In this document: positions 8,289 through 15,502 of the stretch, one piece after another | Position numbering within the stretch: position 1 is the first letter of the stretch | Layout of the letters: every line of letters starts with the position of its first letter | Translations under genes and position numbers: made by a program | The notes under the pieces: model-generated | Told to the model about the DNA's origin: nothing | Databases searched by the model: none | The model's input: only the letters and a program-made list of their open reading frames with translations | Source of the DNA: an uncultured Caulobacteraceae bacterium | GTDB lineage: Bacteria; Pseudomonadota; Alphaproteobacteria; Caulobacterales; Caulobacteraceae | NCBI GenBank assembly: GCA_946482375.1 | Contig: CAMLRH010000001.1 | Location: 1 to 52,730 of the forward strand | Reading direction: 5' to 3' | DNA length: 52,730 nucleotides

Positions 8289-9001
8289 CTAGATGCTTCC
8301 TTGCCGGTACGGCCTTCGGCCGAAGTCTGGCGCTCTACTTCGCTGGAAAGGGCGAGGTCCAAGAGCGCGCGCACGTCAGCCTGAGTGAACAGGCGCTCAG
8401 CGTCTTCCGGGCCGGTGGACCAATGCGATGCGTAGCTGTAGGCCCACTCGGAACCTTGTAGTTCGGCGGGGATTGGGGTCTTCCAGCGATAACCGGCGAC
8501 CGGCAGATTCCAGACCGTCTCGCCTTCGAGCTTCCGCCGCAGGCCTTTGCCGATTATCGGCCGCCCCTCCAGCGGAGAACCGCCTGTCAGTCCGACCGAA
8601 GGGAGTGCCTCCGCCTGAACACCAGACGAACCATTTCCCTGTATGGGGGTGGAGAGGGCGGCTAGCTCGCGGAGCTTCTTCGCCATGACCGGCATATCGA
8701 CAAGGCCACCCATCGCCTTAGCCGCTTCGTCCAGCATGTCGGCGCTGGTCGTCAGGACAGTGCGGATCGGCGTGTTGCCAATCTTATCCGACCGCCACCC
8801 CGGTGCAGATGAGAGGAGGAATATCGCCCTTTCCAGCGCCGCAGCGTTGTCCTCGGCTTCTCGCCGGGCTGCGGAGCCGGGTGCGCCAATCCTCGCAGCA
8901 GCCGTCCGCTCGCTGGACAGCATGAGGCGCAGTTGACCGATGAGTTTGGGATCGGCCGGTGCAGATGAGAGGAGGGAGCGGGTTGATGGATCGCCCATCA
9001 C
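8285..9001 (-). CDS. Hypothetical early phage protein
   Basis: 238 aa, unknown. A helical N-terminal half (LIGQLRLMLSSERTAAARIG) is followed by a beta-rich region with ETVWNLPVAGYRWKTPIPAE and a C-terminal FTQADVRALLDLALSSEVER. The last motif is common at the ends of alphaproteobacterial phage proteins of unknown role. It overlaps both neighbours by 4 bases. Confidence 0.5.
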   Translation of the reverse strand: MMGDPSTRSLLSSAPADPKLIGQLRLMLSSERTAAARIGAPGSAARREAEDNAAALERAIFLLSSAPGWRSDKIGNTPIRTVLTTSADMLDEAAKAMGGLVDMPVMAKKLRELAALSTPIQGNGSSGVQAEALPSVGLTGGSPLEGRPIIGKGLRRKLEGETVWNLPVAGYRWKTPIPAELQGSEWAYSYASHWSTGPEDAERLFTQADVRALLDLALSSEVERQTSAEGRTGKEASR

Positions 9002-9231
9002 GCAGCCTCCCAGCAGTCAAAATCTTCCTCGGCCCAGTCTTCAGGCGTGCTTTCCGGTTCGCTCTGGAACCAGTCTTCAAAGTAGGACGGCGCCACCTCT
9101 GCGGCGTACGCGCGCACCTCGTCTTCGGTCATGGGCGTCTTACCGGCCGAGATCGCAACGAGCCGTTCGGTGAAGCGACGGGTGAATTCGTCAGCCCCAA
9201 GCCGTTCTCTTACGTCATTAGGGGTGGTCAT
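8998..9231 (-). CDS. Hypothetical acidic small protein
   Basis: 77 aa, acidic at the C-terminus (EPESTPEDWAEEDFDCWEAA). Residues 1-45 look helical (NDVRERLGADEFTRRFTERL). Highly acidic small early phage proteins are sometimes DNA mimics or host-takeover factors, but nothing here shows that directly. It lies between an XRE regulator and an unknown gene with ATGA overlaps on both sides. Confidence 0.5.
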   Translation of the reverse strand: MTTPNDVRERLGADEFTRRFTERLVAISAGKTPMTEDEVRAYAAEVAPSYFEDWFQSEPESTPEDWAEEDFDCWEAA

Positions 9232-9620
9232 GCGGCCACCTGATCGTTCGTCGTGCGGATGGCCTCAGCGACGGCCAGCAAGGAATGCTGACGCGCCGGA
9301 TCCATGTCGAGGTAGCACTGCGCCAGACGGATGCCGCCTCGCGAGGTCGCCAGCTGCGCCAAGGGCAGCTCGACCGCGGCGGCTTCGACCGTCACCTGTT
9401 CGGGCAGGAGGTGCTTGACCCCGCAATCCAGAGCCTGGGCGATGCGGATCAGCGTCGAGACCGTGATCCGGTTGACGCCGCGCTCGTATTTCTGGACCTG
9501 CTGGAAGGTCAGATCGAGGGCCTCGGCGAGGTCGGACTGTGTCATGCCGAGCTGCTTGCGGCGCTCCCTGATCTTGGCGCCGATGATGGTGTCGAAGTTG
9601 TCGGGCGCTCGCTTACCCAT
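9228..9620 (-). CDS. XRE-family transcriptional regulator
   Basis: 130 aa from ATG 9620. An upstream in-frame extension to 9698 would overlap the previous gene heavily and lacks a good ribosome site. Residues ~10-65 form a classic HTH_3 domain: IGAKIRERRKQLGMTQSDLA, then LTFQQVQKYERGVNRI and STLIRIAQAL. The C-terminal part (LPLAQLATSRGGIRLAQCYL) is like host XRE regulators of alphaproteobacteria that bind DNA as dimers. It lies inside the early operon rather than in the immunity region, so it may be a secondary regulator rather than the main repressor. Confidence 0.85.
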   Translation of the reverse strand: MGKRAPDNFDTIIGAKIRERRKQLGMTQSDLAEALDLTFQQVQKYERGVNRITVSTLIRIAQALDCGVKHLLPEQVTVEAAAVELPLAQLATSRGGIRLAQCYLDMDPARQHSLLAVAEAIRTTNDQVAA

Positions 9621-10155
9621 GACTGTTCTCCCTGATTGCGTCGGGCGAGACGTGCGCCCGCACCGTTCCCGTGGTTGTTGGAAGGATGACGGCGACATTG
9701 CCGTCCGCGTCGGCGGGTGCGCCTGATAGGTGGGCCTGGATCGTCACCCGCTCGGGCAGAGGATCGCCGCCGCCGGTCAGTTCGATGGCCCTAACGAGCT
9801 TGGGCATCCGCCTGGCCCGCTCGGCGAAGTCACGGATGACCTGTTCGCCGTTGAAGACGCTGGGGCGGGCGTGCACGAGGTCTTCGCACAGCGAGCGGGG
9901 CCTTACCCCCAGTCTGGCCCACCAGACGTTTTCCTTCGTGTCGTGCTGGTCGTCGTGATGCGCTCTGCAAAGCGGGACGACATACTGGTCACCGACCTTC
10001 GACCCGAGCCCCTTGGGCGCCAGGTACGACACGTGCGCGGGATCGACGCCGAACGTCACGCGCCCTTCGACCATGCAGGCGATGCACGGGAGTTGGCGGA
10101 CGTACATCCGATGGCCGGCGTCCTTCTCGCGCGTGGGTTTCGGGCGCGCGGTCAT
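9613..10155 (-). CDS. HNH-like (DUF968-type) phage nuclease, putative
   Basis: 180 aa from ATG 10155, which gives the ATGA overlap seen all along this operon (a TTG at 10164 is also in frame). Residues ~15-75 contain LPCIACMVEG, DPAHVSYLAP and VVPLCRAHHDDQHD. CxxC, a following AH and CxxHH are the metal and active-site frame of HNH nucleases of the kind found with phage recombination genes. The C-terminal ~60 residues (VTIQAHLSGAPADADGNVAV) may be a separate domain. It probably processes DNA during recombination or packaging. Confidence 0.65.
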   Translation of the reverse strand: MTARPKPTREKDAGHRMYVRQLPCIACMVEGRVTFGVDPAHVSYLAPKGLGSKVGDQYVVPLCRAHHDDQHDTKENVWWARLGVRPRSLCEDLVHARPSVFNGEQVIRDFAERARRMPKLVRAIELTGGGDPLPERVTIQAHLSGAPADADGNVAVILPTTTGTVRAHVSPDAIRENSHG

Positions 10156-10484
10156 TCCCAACAAGTCCTCAGACTGTGAGACATCGCGCCAAGGCCGCAG
10201 CGGGAACAGACTTGCTCGCCGCCGAAGCCGTCCTCATGCTCACGCCAGCCTTGGAAGTCGTGCTCGCATGGGCCGCCGTCAGTGCAGGCGCAGTAGCAGG
10301 CGCCGGGATCGAAGGTGGTGCGAGCCGTCGCCGGGTCCCACCCGTGCTTCTCGCACACGGCCTTCATGACGGCTTCGACAGCAGCGTTTCGCGACGCGCG
10401 CAAAGCTTCGAAATCGGGTTCGTCGGAAGTGGCTTCCCCACCCTCACGCTCGTAGGGGTCGTGAGACAATGAATCCCCCATCAC
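10152..10484 (-). CDS. Cysteine-rich hypothetical protein
   Basis: 110 aa. The N-terminal half is acidic and helical (PDFEALRASRNAAVEAVMKA). The C-terminal half holds ACYCACTDGGPCEHDFQGW and VCSRCGLGAMSHSLRTC, enough cysteines and histidines for one or two zinc sites. The second motif resembles the zinc-ribbon ends of phage proteins next to recombination genes. Function unknown. It lies between ninB and the HNH-like gene. Confidence 0.55.
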   Translation of the reverse strand: MMGDSLSHDPYEREGGEATSDEPDFEALRASRNAAVEAVMKAVCEKHGWDPATARTTFDPGACYCACTDGGPCEHDFQGWREHEDGFGGEQVCSRCGLGAMSHSLRTCWE

Positions 10485-10948
10485 GCCGCCCTCGGTGTAT
10501 TGGCTGGAACAGGGTTGTTGGGTTCAGCCCGGGGCTCGCTTTGCTCGCTCCCAGTGTCGCCGTCGGGGTCGTGCAGGCTGATCCCTTGTTGGGCGCACCA
10601 CGCATTGATGAGTTCGATAAGGTTCGAGAACTCGCCCTTCGATAGCTCGGATGACCGGTGGCCCATCGGGAACACGCCATCGCCGTTCAGCGTGGGCAGG
10701 AAGACCATCTCGGTTCCCAGCGCCTGCATGAACACCGCCTTGTAGAGGTCGGGGGTCATCTTCACGCCGTTGTGGGCCGGGCGTTGGCGGGCGATCTCGG
10801 TAAGCGTTGCCCAGAGCTTCGCGTTTTGGTCGGTTGACCGCTTCGGCTCCCGAAACTCGACCTGCGTCCCCGGCTTGGCCGTGGCGATCCAGTTGATCGC
10901 CCGCGCCTTTGTCTGGTCGCTGTTGAGGATGAGGAGCGCGCGGCTCAC
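10481..10948 (-). CDS. ninB: NinB / Orf family recombination mediator
   Basis: 155 aa, the usual family length. NinB (lambda Orf) binds single-stranded DNA and helps load recombinase in place of RecFOR. The core PGTQVEFREPKRSTDQNAKL and LWATLTEIARQ, followed by KMTPDLYKAVFMQALG and SSELSKGEFSNLIELINAW, matches the family. The last ~25 residues are a low-complexity tail. Its neighbours are an exonuclease and an annealing protein, so the three form a Red-like recombination module. Confidence 0.88.
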   Translation of the reverse strand: MSRALLILNSDQTKARAINWIATAKPGTQVEFREPKRSTDQNAKLWATLTEIARQRPAHNGVKMTPDLYKAVFMQALGTEMVFLPTLNGDGVFPMGHRSSELSKGEFSNLIELINAWCAQQGISLHDPDGDTGSEQSEPRAEPNNPVPANTPRAA

Positions 10949-11601
10949 GCAGCGTCCGCGAGGGAGTTATTAGCTCCCACCGCGTCCCCGCTGCCGAACT
11001 TGGCCTGTAGAGCCGAAACCTTGGCGTCGATCTCGGCTAGGAATTCCGTGACCTGCTGTTCGAGGTCGAGGATCATGCTGACGTCGCGGTGAACCCGCTG
11101 GACGTGCAGTTGCATGTTCTCCGGCAGGCGGGGGTCGAAGCTGGCGAAGTCGCACCACTGGCGACCGGTGCACGCAAGCTGCCACATCATCTGCGTGACG
11201 TACTTGGCCGGGATAGGCTCGCCGAGGAGGGTATCGAGGTGGGTCGCCGTGTTCGGGCACTTGATCTCGATAAGCCCGTCATCCCCGACCAGCCCGTCAG
11301 GACTGGCGCCCGACATGGCGATCTCGGGATGCTCGACGAAGGCGATCTCCGTTACCAGAACCCCATGGCGGTCCTGATAGGCTTGCCGGGCAAGGGGCTC
11401 GCACAGTGTTCCGTGCTGCATGGCGGCGTTGGTGAAGGAAGGGGCCGTGCAGCCCGTCAGGCGCTCGGCGATAAGCTCGGCGGCGTAGTTGGCGCGTGAC
11501 GCCCCCCAGCCGGTTTTCGTGCGTGCTGTGAGGTCGGCGACGCGCGAGGCGGTGACCTTGCCGAGCCTGACCTGTAGCCATTCAGGGCTGCCCTGGATCA
11601 T
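10945..11601 (-). CDS. YqaJ / lambda-exonuclease family 5'-3' exonuclease
   Basis: 218 aa. The start IQGSPEWLQVRLGKVTASRV is the family signature. The catalytic set is Asp102 (ASPDG), Glu112 and Lys114 (LIEIKCP), with spacing identical to the D-x9-E-x-K arrangement of lambda exonuclease; Glu68 (LCEPLAR) precedes it. The enzyme resects double-stranded DNA ends to give 3' overhangs for its partner annealing protein, encoded just upstream. Confidence 0.92.
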   Translation of the reverse strand: MIQGSPEWLQVRLGKVTASRVADLTARTKTGWGASRANYAAELIAERLTGCTAPSFTNAAMQHGTLCEPLARQAYQDRHGVLVTEIAFVEHPEIAMSGASPDGLVGDDGLIEIKCPNTATHLDTLLGEPIPAKYVTQMMWQLACTGRQWCDFASFDPRLPENMQLHVQRVHRDVSMILDLEQQVTEFLAEIDAKVSALQAKFGSGDAVGANNSLADAA

Positions 11602-12239
11602 GCCACCAGCCTCGAAAGCTCGTCGCGGCGCTCGTCATAGAGCTTGGTGATCTCAGCCAGCCGCTCGGGGTCCTTGGCGTCGAGGTCGGCGCACAGGCCC
11701 GACGCCAGCTTGAAGGCCTTGTCGAGGTCCACTGCCGTCTTGACGGCCTTAAGGGTGGCCTCCAGCCGGTCGGCCCGTTCCGCTAACGTGGCGGCCCTGG
11801 GCGGCGCTGGCGGGGCCTTTTCTTCGGAGCCGACGTCGGCTTTGGTCTTGTCGTACAGCGCCAGCCCGAACGGATTGCCGAAGGTCATCAACGCACGCTT
11901 CATCGCGTCCGTCTCAGCCTCCTTAAGCGCGCTTTCGTGGGCCTGCCCCAGATCCTTGTCGATGCCGGAGCCGTAGCCGCTGCCGTCGCGGACAACGCCG
12001 CCGGCCGTCACTCGCACACGGGCGAGGTAGCTCACGCGCCACTTGCCGTCATGCTGATATTCGGCGGCCTGGCGGAGGTCGAAGGTTTCGCGGCTCCAGC
12101 CGTCGCGCCCGAAGATGCGGTTGGCCTCGGCGATGGCGTGCCAGCCCTCGACGTAATCGAAGCCGCGCGGGTTGCGCTTGACGTTGGCGGGATCCAGCTT
12201 GGCTTCCAGTTGGGCGATCTGTTCGGCGTTGAAAGTCAT
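11598..12239 (-). CDS. Rad52/22-type single-strand annealing protein
   Basis: 213 aa from ATG 12239. Residues ~8-140 fit the Rad52_Rad22 fold: PRGFDYVEGWHAIAEANRIF, GWSRETFDL, VSYLARVRVT, GYGSGI and AHESALKEAETDAMKRALMT. The last of these (ALKEAETDAMKRAL) is the family hallmark. The C-terminal ~70 residues are helical and variable. It would anneal strands made by the exonuclease at 10945. An in-frame extension up to 12302 overlaps the previous gene and is unlikely. Confidence 0.88.
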   Translation of the reverse strand: MTFNAEQIAQLEAKLDPANVKRNPRGFDYVEGWHAIAEANRIFGRDGWSRETFDLRQAAEYQHDGKWRVSYLARVRVTAGGVVRDGSGYGSGIDKDLGQAHESALKEAETDAMKRALMTFGNPFGLALYDKTKADVGSEEKAPPAPPRAATLAERADRLEATLKAVKTAVDLDKAFKLASGLCADLDAKDPERLAEITKLYDERRDELSRLVA

Positions 12240-12439
12240 GCCGCACGCTCCCTGTAATATTGAGCCCGGCGAGCCTCTTCCGCCGCGTGGCGGACGCCGC
12301 ACAGGATGATGCTGAGTTGACCGAGGTGGTCGGCGCAGCGGGACGAGAACCGCTCCAGTTCGAGCGGGTCGGTTTCGCGGGCCTCCAGAACGGCCTGCAC
12401 GGCGCGCTCAAGCGCCTCGACGGCGAGTTCAGCGCTCAT
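12236..12439 (-). CDS. Small helical hypothetical protein
   Basis: 67 aa, almost entirely predicted helix (AELAVEALERAVQAVLEARE), with a basic C-terminus (EEARRAQYYRERAA). It lies directly upstream of the annealing protein with ATGA overlaps on both sides. Possibly an accessory of the recombination module; no family is recognised. Confidence 0.5.
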   Translation of the reverse strand: MSAELAVEALERAVQAVLEARETDPLELERFSSRCADHLGQLSIILCGVRHAAEEARRAQYYRERAA

Positions 12440-12900
12440 AGTTGATCTTGCTCCATGCCTACCCGGCTCTCGGCTAGGTGTTCGGGGGATTCATTGTTCG
12501 CGAGCCGTCCCGTGCCGGGTTCTGCATCGGCGGTTGCTCGGTCGCTGGCGCGACCATCGGGGAGGGTTTGCACAAGCGTCGTTTCGCGAATGAACCAGCG
12601 CGTCCCCGTGTAATCTTCGGAGTAGCCGGGATCGAAGCGTGACATCTTCTCGGCGATAGCTTCGCGCTCTTCCCAATCTGGATATTCCGGCCCCAGCTTT
12701 TGACGCTCGGCCGTTAGGCGCTCGACGTAAGCCTGCGCGCCCTCCTCAGTGGGGAAAACGCACACCATCCATTCGCCACGGTCGCTGTATTCGCCGGTTG
12801 TTCCGACGACAGCCCAGACCGGCGGTCCCTGAAACACCGTATGCGGCTGGGCAATGCCTTCCTGACTAGTCAAGGACGGCTCGTGAACTATATTGCTCAT
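12436..12900 (-). CDS. Hypothetical early phage protein
   Basis: 154 aa from ATG 12900 (TGATG junction with the micro-gene upstream). The region PPVWAVVGTTGEYSDRGEWM with CVFPTEEGAQAYVERLTAE describes a compact alpha/beta domain. The pattern is typical of small phage proteins that begin VWVV.G..G.YSD...W and carry an AYVE helix; no function is known. The C-terminal ~45 residues look disordered. Confidence 0.55.
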   Translation of the reverse strand: MSNIVHEPSLTSQEGIAQPHTVFQGPPVWAVVGTTGEYSDRGEWMVCVFPTEEGAQAYVERLTAERQKLGPEYPDWEEREAIAEKMSRFDPGYSEDYTGTRWFIRETTLVQTLPDGRASDRATADAEPGTGRLANNESPEHLAESRVGMEQDQL

Positions 12901-12980
12901 CACATAGTCATCCTAAGCAGAGCGACAGCGATCACTGTCATCATTGAGAGGCCGAAGATGCGGCCTATGAGGTGGGTCAT
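12900..12980 (-). CDS. 26-residue single-pass membrane peptide
   Basis: MTHLIGRIFGLSMMTVIAVA followed by LLRMTM, so essentially one transmembrane helix with a short polar start. It is too small for standard gene finders. Support comes from context: its ATG overlaps the stop of the upstream gene (ATGA) and its TGA overlaps the ATG of the downstream gene (TGATG), as elsewhere in this operon. Function is unknown. Confidence 0.5.
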   Translation of the reverse strand: MTHLIGRIFGLSMMTVIAVALLRMTM

Positions 12981-13246
12981 GGTTGGGGCGTCCCATATTC
13001 GAGGACGTACTTCTTGGCCTCGTCTTTGGTCAGTTTCTCGCCGGTCCAGTCGTTGGTGATTTCCCCGTCCAGCGCGTCGATCAGGTCGCAGATCGCCCGC
13101 TTCTGTTCGGGCGTGTCGCGCTGCTGCATCGCGCCCAAGGCGGCGGGCTGCTCGTGATAGCGTTTGAAAGCAGCGTAGGCGGGGCCGTCCTCGTTGAGAT
13201 TCCAGCCCTTGAGCGTTCCCCATTTGAGAAGAAGGTATTCAGTCAC
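12977..13246 (-). CDS. Hypothetical early phage protein
   Basis: 89 aa from a GTG start that overlaps the previous stop (GTGA). It begins MTEYLLLKWGTLKGWNLNED and ends EAKKYVLEYGTPQP. The middle, EQKRAICDLIDALDGEITND, is helical. The KWGTLKGW start and the LTKDEAKKYVLEYG ending are recognisable from many alphaproteobacterial prophages, but the role is unknown. Confidence 0.55.
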   Translation of the reverse strand: MTEYLLLKWGTLKGWNLNEDGPAYAAFKRYHEQPAALGAMQQRDTPEQKRAICDLIDALDGEITNDWTGEKLTKDEAKKYVLEYGTPQP

Positions 13247-13440
13247 GCCGCTTTCCTTTCCTCAGCCTTCCGCGTCCGGTAGATGCGGCGGCGGGTTTGT
13301 GTGGTGGTTACTTCGTCGATCTGGAGGGGGCCGAACTTCAGCCTGTTCGCGAGAACCCAGCGTCGGGCCAGTGCCGCCGAGCCGAATGTCCGAACCGTCA
13401 CACCAGCCCCAGTGACGACTTCGTAGTCCATGTGACTCAC
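13243..13440 (-). CDS. Small basic hypothetical protein
   Basis: 65 aa. The GTG at 13440 overlaps the previous TGA and has TGGAGAGA upstream; ATG 13431 is a weaker option. The fold could be a small beta sheet (YEVVTGAGVTVRTF) with a basic C-terminal helix (TQTRRRIYRTRKAEERKAA). Nucleic acid binding is possible from charge alone. Nothing more can be said. Confidence 0.5.
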   Translation of the reverse strand: MSHMDYEVVTGAGVTVRTFGSAALARRWVLANRLKFGPLQIDEVTTTQTRRRIYRTRKAEERKAA

Positions 13441-13604
13441 GGCATTCTCTCCAGTTGTTGGCTAGCCAACTCCGCCTCGATTTCTTCCGTCGTCATGGTC
13501 TTCACGCGGCGGTCGTAGTCGGAGAAGCGGAAGGGCTTGGGTTGGGCCTGCCGGATTGCTTCGTGGCCGGTGACGAGTTCCTTGGCGAAGTCGAGGAAGC
13601 TCAT
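13437..13604 (-). CDS. 55-residue hypothetical protein
   Basis: Starts at ATG 13604, overlapping the upstream stop (ATGA), and ends with a GTGA overlap. It begins MSFLDFAKELVTGHEAIRQA and ends EEIEAELASQQLERMP, mostly helical and amphipathic. It fills the only gap in the operon and its overlaps at both ends argue that it is translated. Confidence 0.5.
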   Translation of the reverse strand: MSFLDFAKELVTGHEAIRQAQPKPFRFSDYDRRVKTMTTEEIEAELASQQLERMP

Positions 13605-13891
13605 GCGGCGGTCCTCGCTCTGGCGGCCCGACGAGCCGCAACGTCAGCGAGGACTTCTTTCGCGAAGGCTTCGGCGATGCCCTGTGGCAATTCAACCGAA
13701 CGGCCTTCGTGCGAGAGTGAGTACGCGCACCCGTACCGGCCGGGGTAGAACACCAGGGCGGTATGATCCTCGTGGGTCGGGCCTTCCTCAAAGCCGAGGA
13801 GGCGGGCGTCGTGGGGATGGGCGCTGGTCAGCAGCTCGCGGGAATTGGCGAAGCGGCTTTGGCGGGGTGTGTGGAGGGAGCCGTCGGGCAT
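13601..13891 (-). CDS. Hypothetical early phage protein
   Basis: 96 aa from ATG 13891 (GGAGGG 8 bases upstream, and one base after the stop of the gene above it). It includes SRELLTSAHPHDARLLGF, HTALVFYPGRYGCAYSLSH and a helical AEAFAKEVLADVAARRAARA end. No family recognised. It is the second gene of the leftward operon. Confidence 0.5.
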   Translation of the reverse strand: MPDGSLHTPRQSRFANSRELLTSAHPHDARLLGFEEGPTHEDHTALVFYPGRYGCAYSLSHEGRSVELPQGIAEAFAKEVLADVAARRAARARTAA

Positions 13892-13892
13892 G

Positions 13893-14177
13893 TCAGCGGC
13901 CCTCCGGCGCGATAAGTTCGCCACGGTCGTTGAAGGCCATGCGGTCGAACACCGCGCCGCGCTCGAAGGCGTCGAAAACGATCCCGCCTGCGACCGCCTG
14001 CTCGGCCAGTTGCTCAGCGTTCAGGAGACCGGAGCGGCCGGCGCCACGCTCCACGAAGCGGAGGTGGTCGAGGCGCAGGAGCGTGCCGTAAGCGGCTAGC
14101 TCGGCGGCCGTGGGCTCCAGTGCAAAACCGGTAGCCCCGCCACCCTGGGATGCGCTCTGAACTTCTGCGTCTGCCAC
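13893..14177 (-). CDS. First gene of the leftward early operon, hypothetical
   Basis: 94 aa from GTG 14177, chosen because GGGAGG lies 5 bases upstream and because the promoter at 14235-14263 would place the transcript start near 14228, which excludes the longer frame reaching 14267. Content: AELAAYGTLLRLDHLRFVER, then LLNAEQLAEQAVAGGIVFDA and RGAVFDRMAFNDRGELI. Function unknown. Being first after the repressed promoter it would be made immediately on induction. Confidence 0.55.
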   Translation of the reverse strand: MADAEVQSASQGGGATGFALEPTAAELAAYGTLLRLDHLRFVERGAGRSGLLNAEQLAEQAVAGGIVFDAFERGAVFDRMAFNDRGELIAPEGR

Positions 14178-14234
14178 TTGGGCCTCCCGTCTGTTGGACA
14201 AGGGGGCCGTCGGGCTCTCCCTTGGTGTGAGGAG

Positions 14235-14263
14235 AGGTTCGCAAATCCCGAACCAGACGTCAA
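14235..14263 (-). promoter_or_regulatory. Leftward early promoter (PL-like) with operator in the spacer
   Basis: Read on the minus strand: -35 TTGACG (14258-14263), 17-base spacer, -10-like GAACCT (14235-14240). The palindromic operator GTTCGGGATTTGCGAAC fills the spacer. The arrangement is nearly identical to the promoter at 16801-16829. A second related site, GTTCGCAAAAGGCGAAC, lies upstream at 14271-14287. A repressor bound here would block RNA polymerase. The -10 is far from consensus, so the exact start is an inference. Confidence 0.7.
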
Positions 14264-14270
14264 GCACAAA

Positions 14271-14287
14271 GTTCGCAAAAGGCGAAC
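14271..14287. promoter_or_regulatory. Second operator of the leftward promoter
   Basis: GTTCGCAAAAGGCGAAC, a 17-bp palindrome with the same half-sites (GTTCGC / GCGAAC) as the operators at 14237-14253 and 16811-16827. It starts about one helical turn upstream of the -35, a position suited to cooperative repressor binding. Confidence 0.65.
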
Positions 14288-14339
14288 CCCATAATGGGCG
14301 GGCGTTCAGGTTGTTCGGGTGACCGATTCCACAAACAAA

Positions 14340-14364
14340 AGCCCCGCCGGTTTAGGGCGGGGCT
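14340..14364 (-). terminator. Rho-independent terminator of the P63C gene/lysogeny operon
   Basis: AGCCCCGCC and GGCGGGGCT form a perfect 9-bp stem with a 7-base loop. On the minus strand it is followed by TTTTGTTTG. It lies 25 bases after the stop at 14389 and ends leftward transcription from the lysogeny block before the repressed early promoter at 14263. Confidence 0.85.
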
Positions 14365-14388
14365 GAGTCTGACGGCGTTGTGGGGAAG

Positions 14389-15444
14389 TTAGATGCCCCG
14401 ACCGTCGTCACGGCCCTGGTCGTAATCCAGGGGCAGCATCACTGTGTCGCCATAGCGGGGGTAGTGCTGGTTGAGCAGGTTCATGAAGGCGTCCCACGAA
14501 CGGCTGATCTTCATCAGCGCAACCACGGCGCCGAGGTGCTCCTTGAGTTTGGGATAGCCCACGTTGCTGGTGAGGCTTTGGAAGTACTTGGCCGCTGGCC
14601 GGCCACCATCATTCCGGGGCGTGACCCGCTTAAGCTCGGCGAGCACCCCGGGAGCGAGGCGCTTGTAGACCACATCATTGGTGAGTAGGCCAAAGTACCG
14701 TGGTCGCTGAACGGAGGCGTGCGGAAACTCCAGACCCCGAAGCCGGAACATCTGCTCGTAGAACTCGGCGGGAAAGGTCTGCACCCAGGCCTGCAGCTCC
14801 TTGGCGACGAAAGCCTCAAGAATCTTCGCCAGCGCATCCTTTGCGCGGTCACGCTGGTAGCCGGTTGCCTCGTCAACGAGAGCGACGATGCCCACGCGGG
14901 CAAAGCCTCGCACGAGAACGTCGGCCTGCTTAACGATCCCCACTTGGCGCGGTCCAGTGTCACCAGCGTCCCGCGCCTTCAGGATCGCGTCGCATATGTC
15001 GGCCAATATGGTCGCGGGGTAGCCATAGGCCAAGCCAACGCCGGGCGGCTTGAACAAAATGGGAGAGCTGAGCGCCAACCCTAAATCGCTGTTTATGTGG
15101 GGATTTATCCACCCCTGAGTCGCAAAACGGGGCAGTTCGGCGCCAACCCTCTCCGCCATACCCCGAGCGCCACCGCGCGTCAGACCGATGGCTCGGATCA
15201 TGCTGCGCTGGGTGATGACGCGCGTGTCGTCTTCTAGGACGTAGCAGTCGATCTCCGCGTCACCGATCCTAAGCGGCTGGTCCGGTGACCCGTGCGTCGC
15301 CTTCAGCACGGCGCTCCGCTCCCAGCGGGCAGCGGCGGCCGCTTTCGCTTGGCGAGTGCGCTGCTCGGGGGAGAGGGACTTCATGCGCGCTGCGCCGCCT
15401 TTGGCGCGGCCCGTGTGCTCTGTGGGGGTGTCGTCATTGGTCAT
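14389..15444 (-). CDS. P63C-domain phage protein
   Basis: 351 aa. The start GRAKGGAARMKSLSPEQRTR followed by QAKAAAAARW is a basic motif shared by many phage proteins. The C-terminal half contains the P63C signature: ALVDEATGYQRDRAKDALAK, then EAFVAKELQAWVQTFPAEFY and QMFRLRG. The molecular function of P63C is not known. It is transcribed leftward, has its own operator-like array over its start (15444-15502) and a strong terminator behind it. This position beside the repressor suggests it may be expressed in the lysogen. Confidence 0.85.
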   Translation of the reverse strand: MTNDDTPTEHTGRAKGGAARMKSLSPEQRTRQAKAAAAARWERSAVLKATHGSPDQPLRIGDAEIDCYVLEDDTRVITQRSMIRAIGLTRGGARGMAERVGAELPRFATQGWINPHINSDLGLALSSPILFKPPGVGLAYGYPATILADICDAILKARDAGDTGPRQVGIVKQADVLVRGFARVGIVALVDEATGYQRDRAKDALAKILEAFVAKELQAWVQTFPAEFYEQMFRLRGLEFPHASVQRPRYFGLLTNDVVYKRLAPGVLAELKRVTPRNDGGRPAAKYFQSLTSNVGYPKLKEHLGAVVALMKISRSWDAFMNLLNQHYPRYGDTVMLPLDYDQGRDDGRGI

Positions 15445-15502
15445 GCTGGCATGGTGCCGATATTTGCCAGCATTGCAAGCACTAAATCACGGAATGCTTG
15501 CT
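15444..15502. promoter_or_regulatory. Array of four TGCNNGCA half-sites over the P63C start
   Basis: TGCTGGCA (15444-15451), TGCCAGCA (15465-15472), TGCAAGCA (15474-15481) and TGCTTGCT (15495-15502). The first two and the last two pairs are each 21 bases apart (two helical turns) and form inverted repeats with a 13-base spacer. The set spans the start codon and the expected promoter of the P63C gene. It looks like an operator for a dimeric regulator; which protein binds is unknown. Confidence 0.6.

Noticed and set aside
14220..14267. Longer start for the first leftward gene
   Set aside because: It would place the start codon upstream of the predicted transcript start.
15096..15114. DnaA-box-like TTATCCACC inside the P63C gene
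   Set aside because: Single imperfect copy in coding sequence, no AT-rich element or repeats around it.
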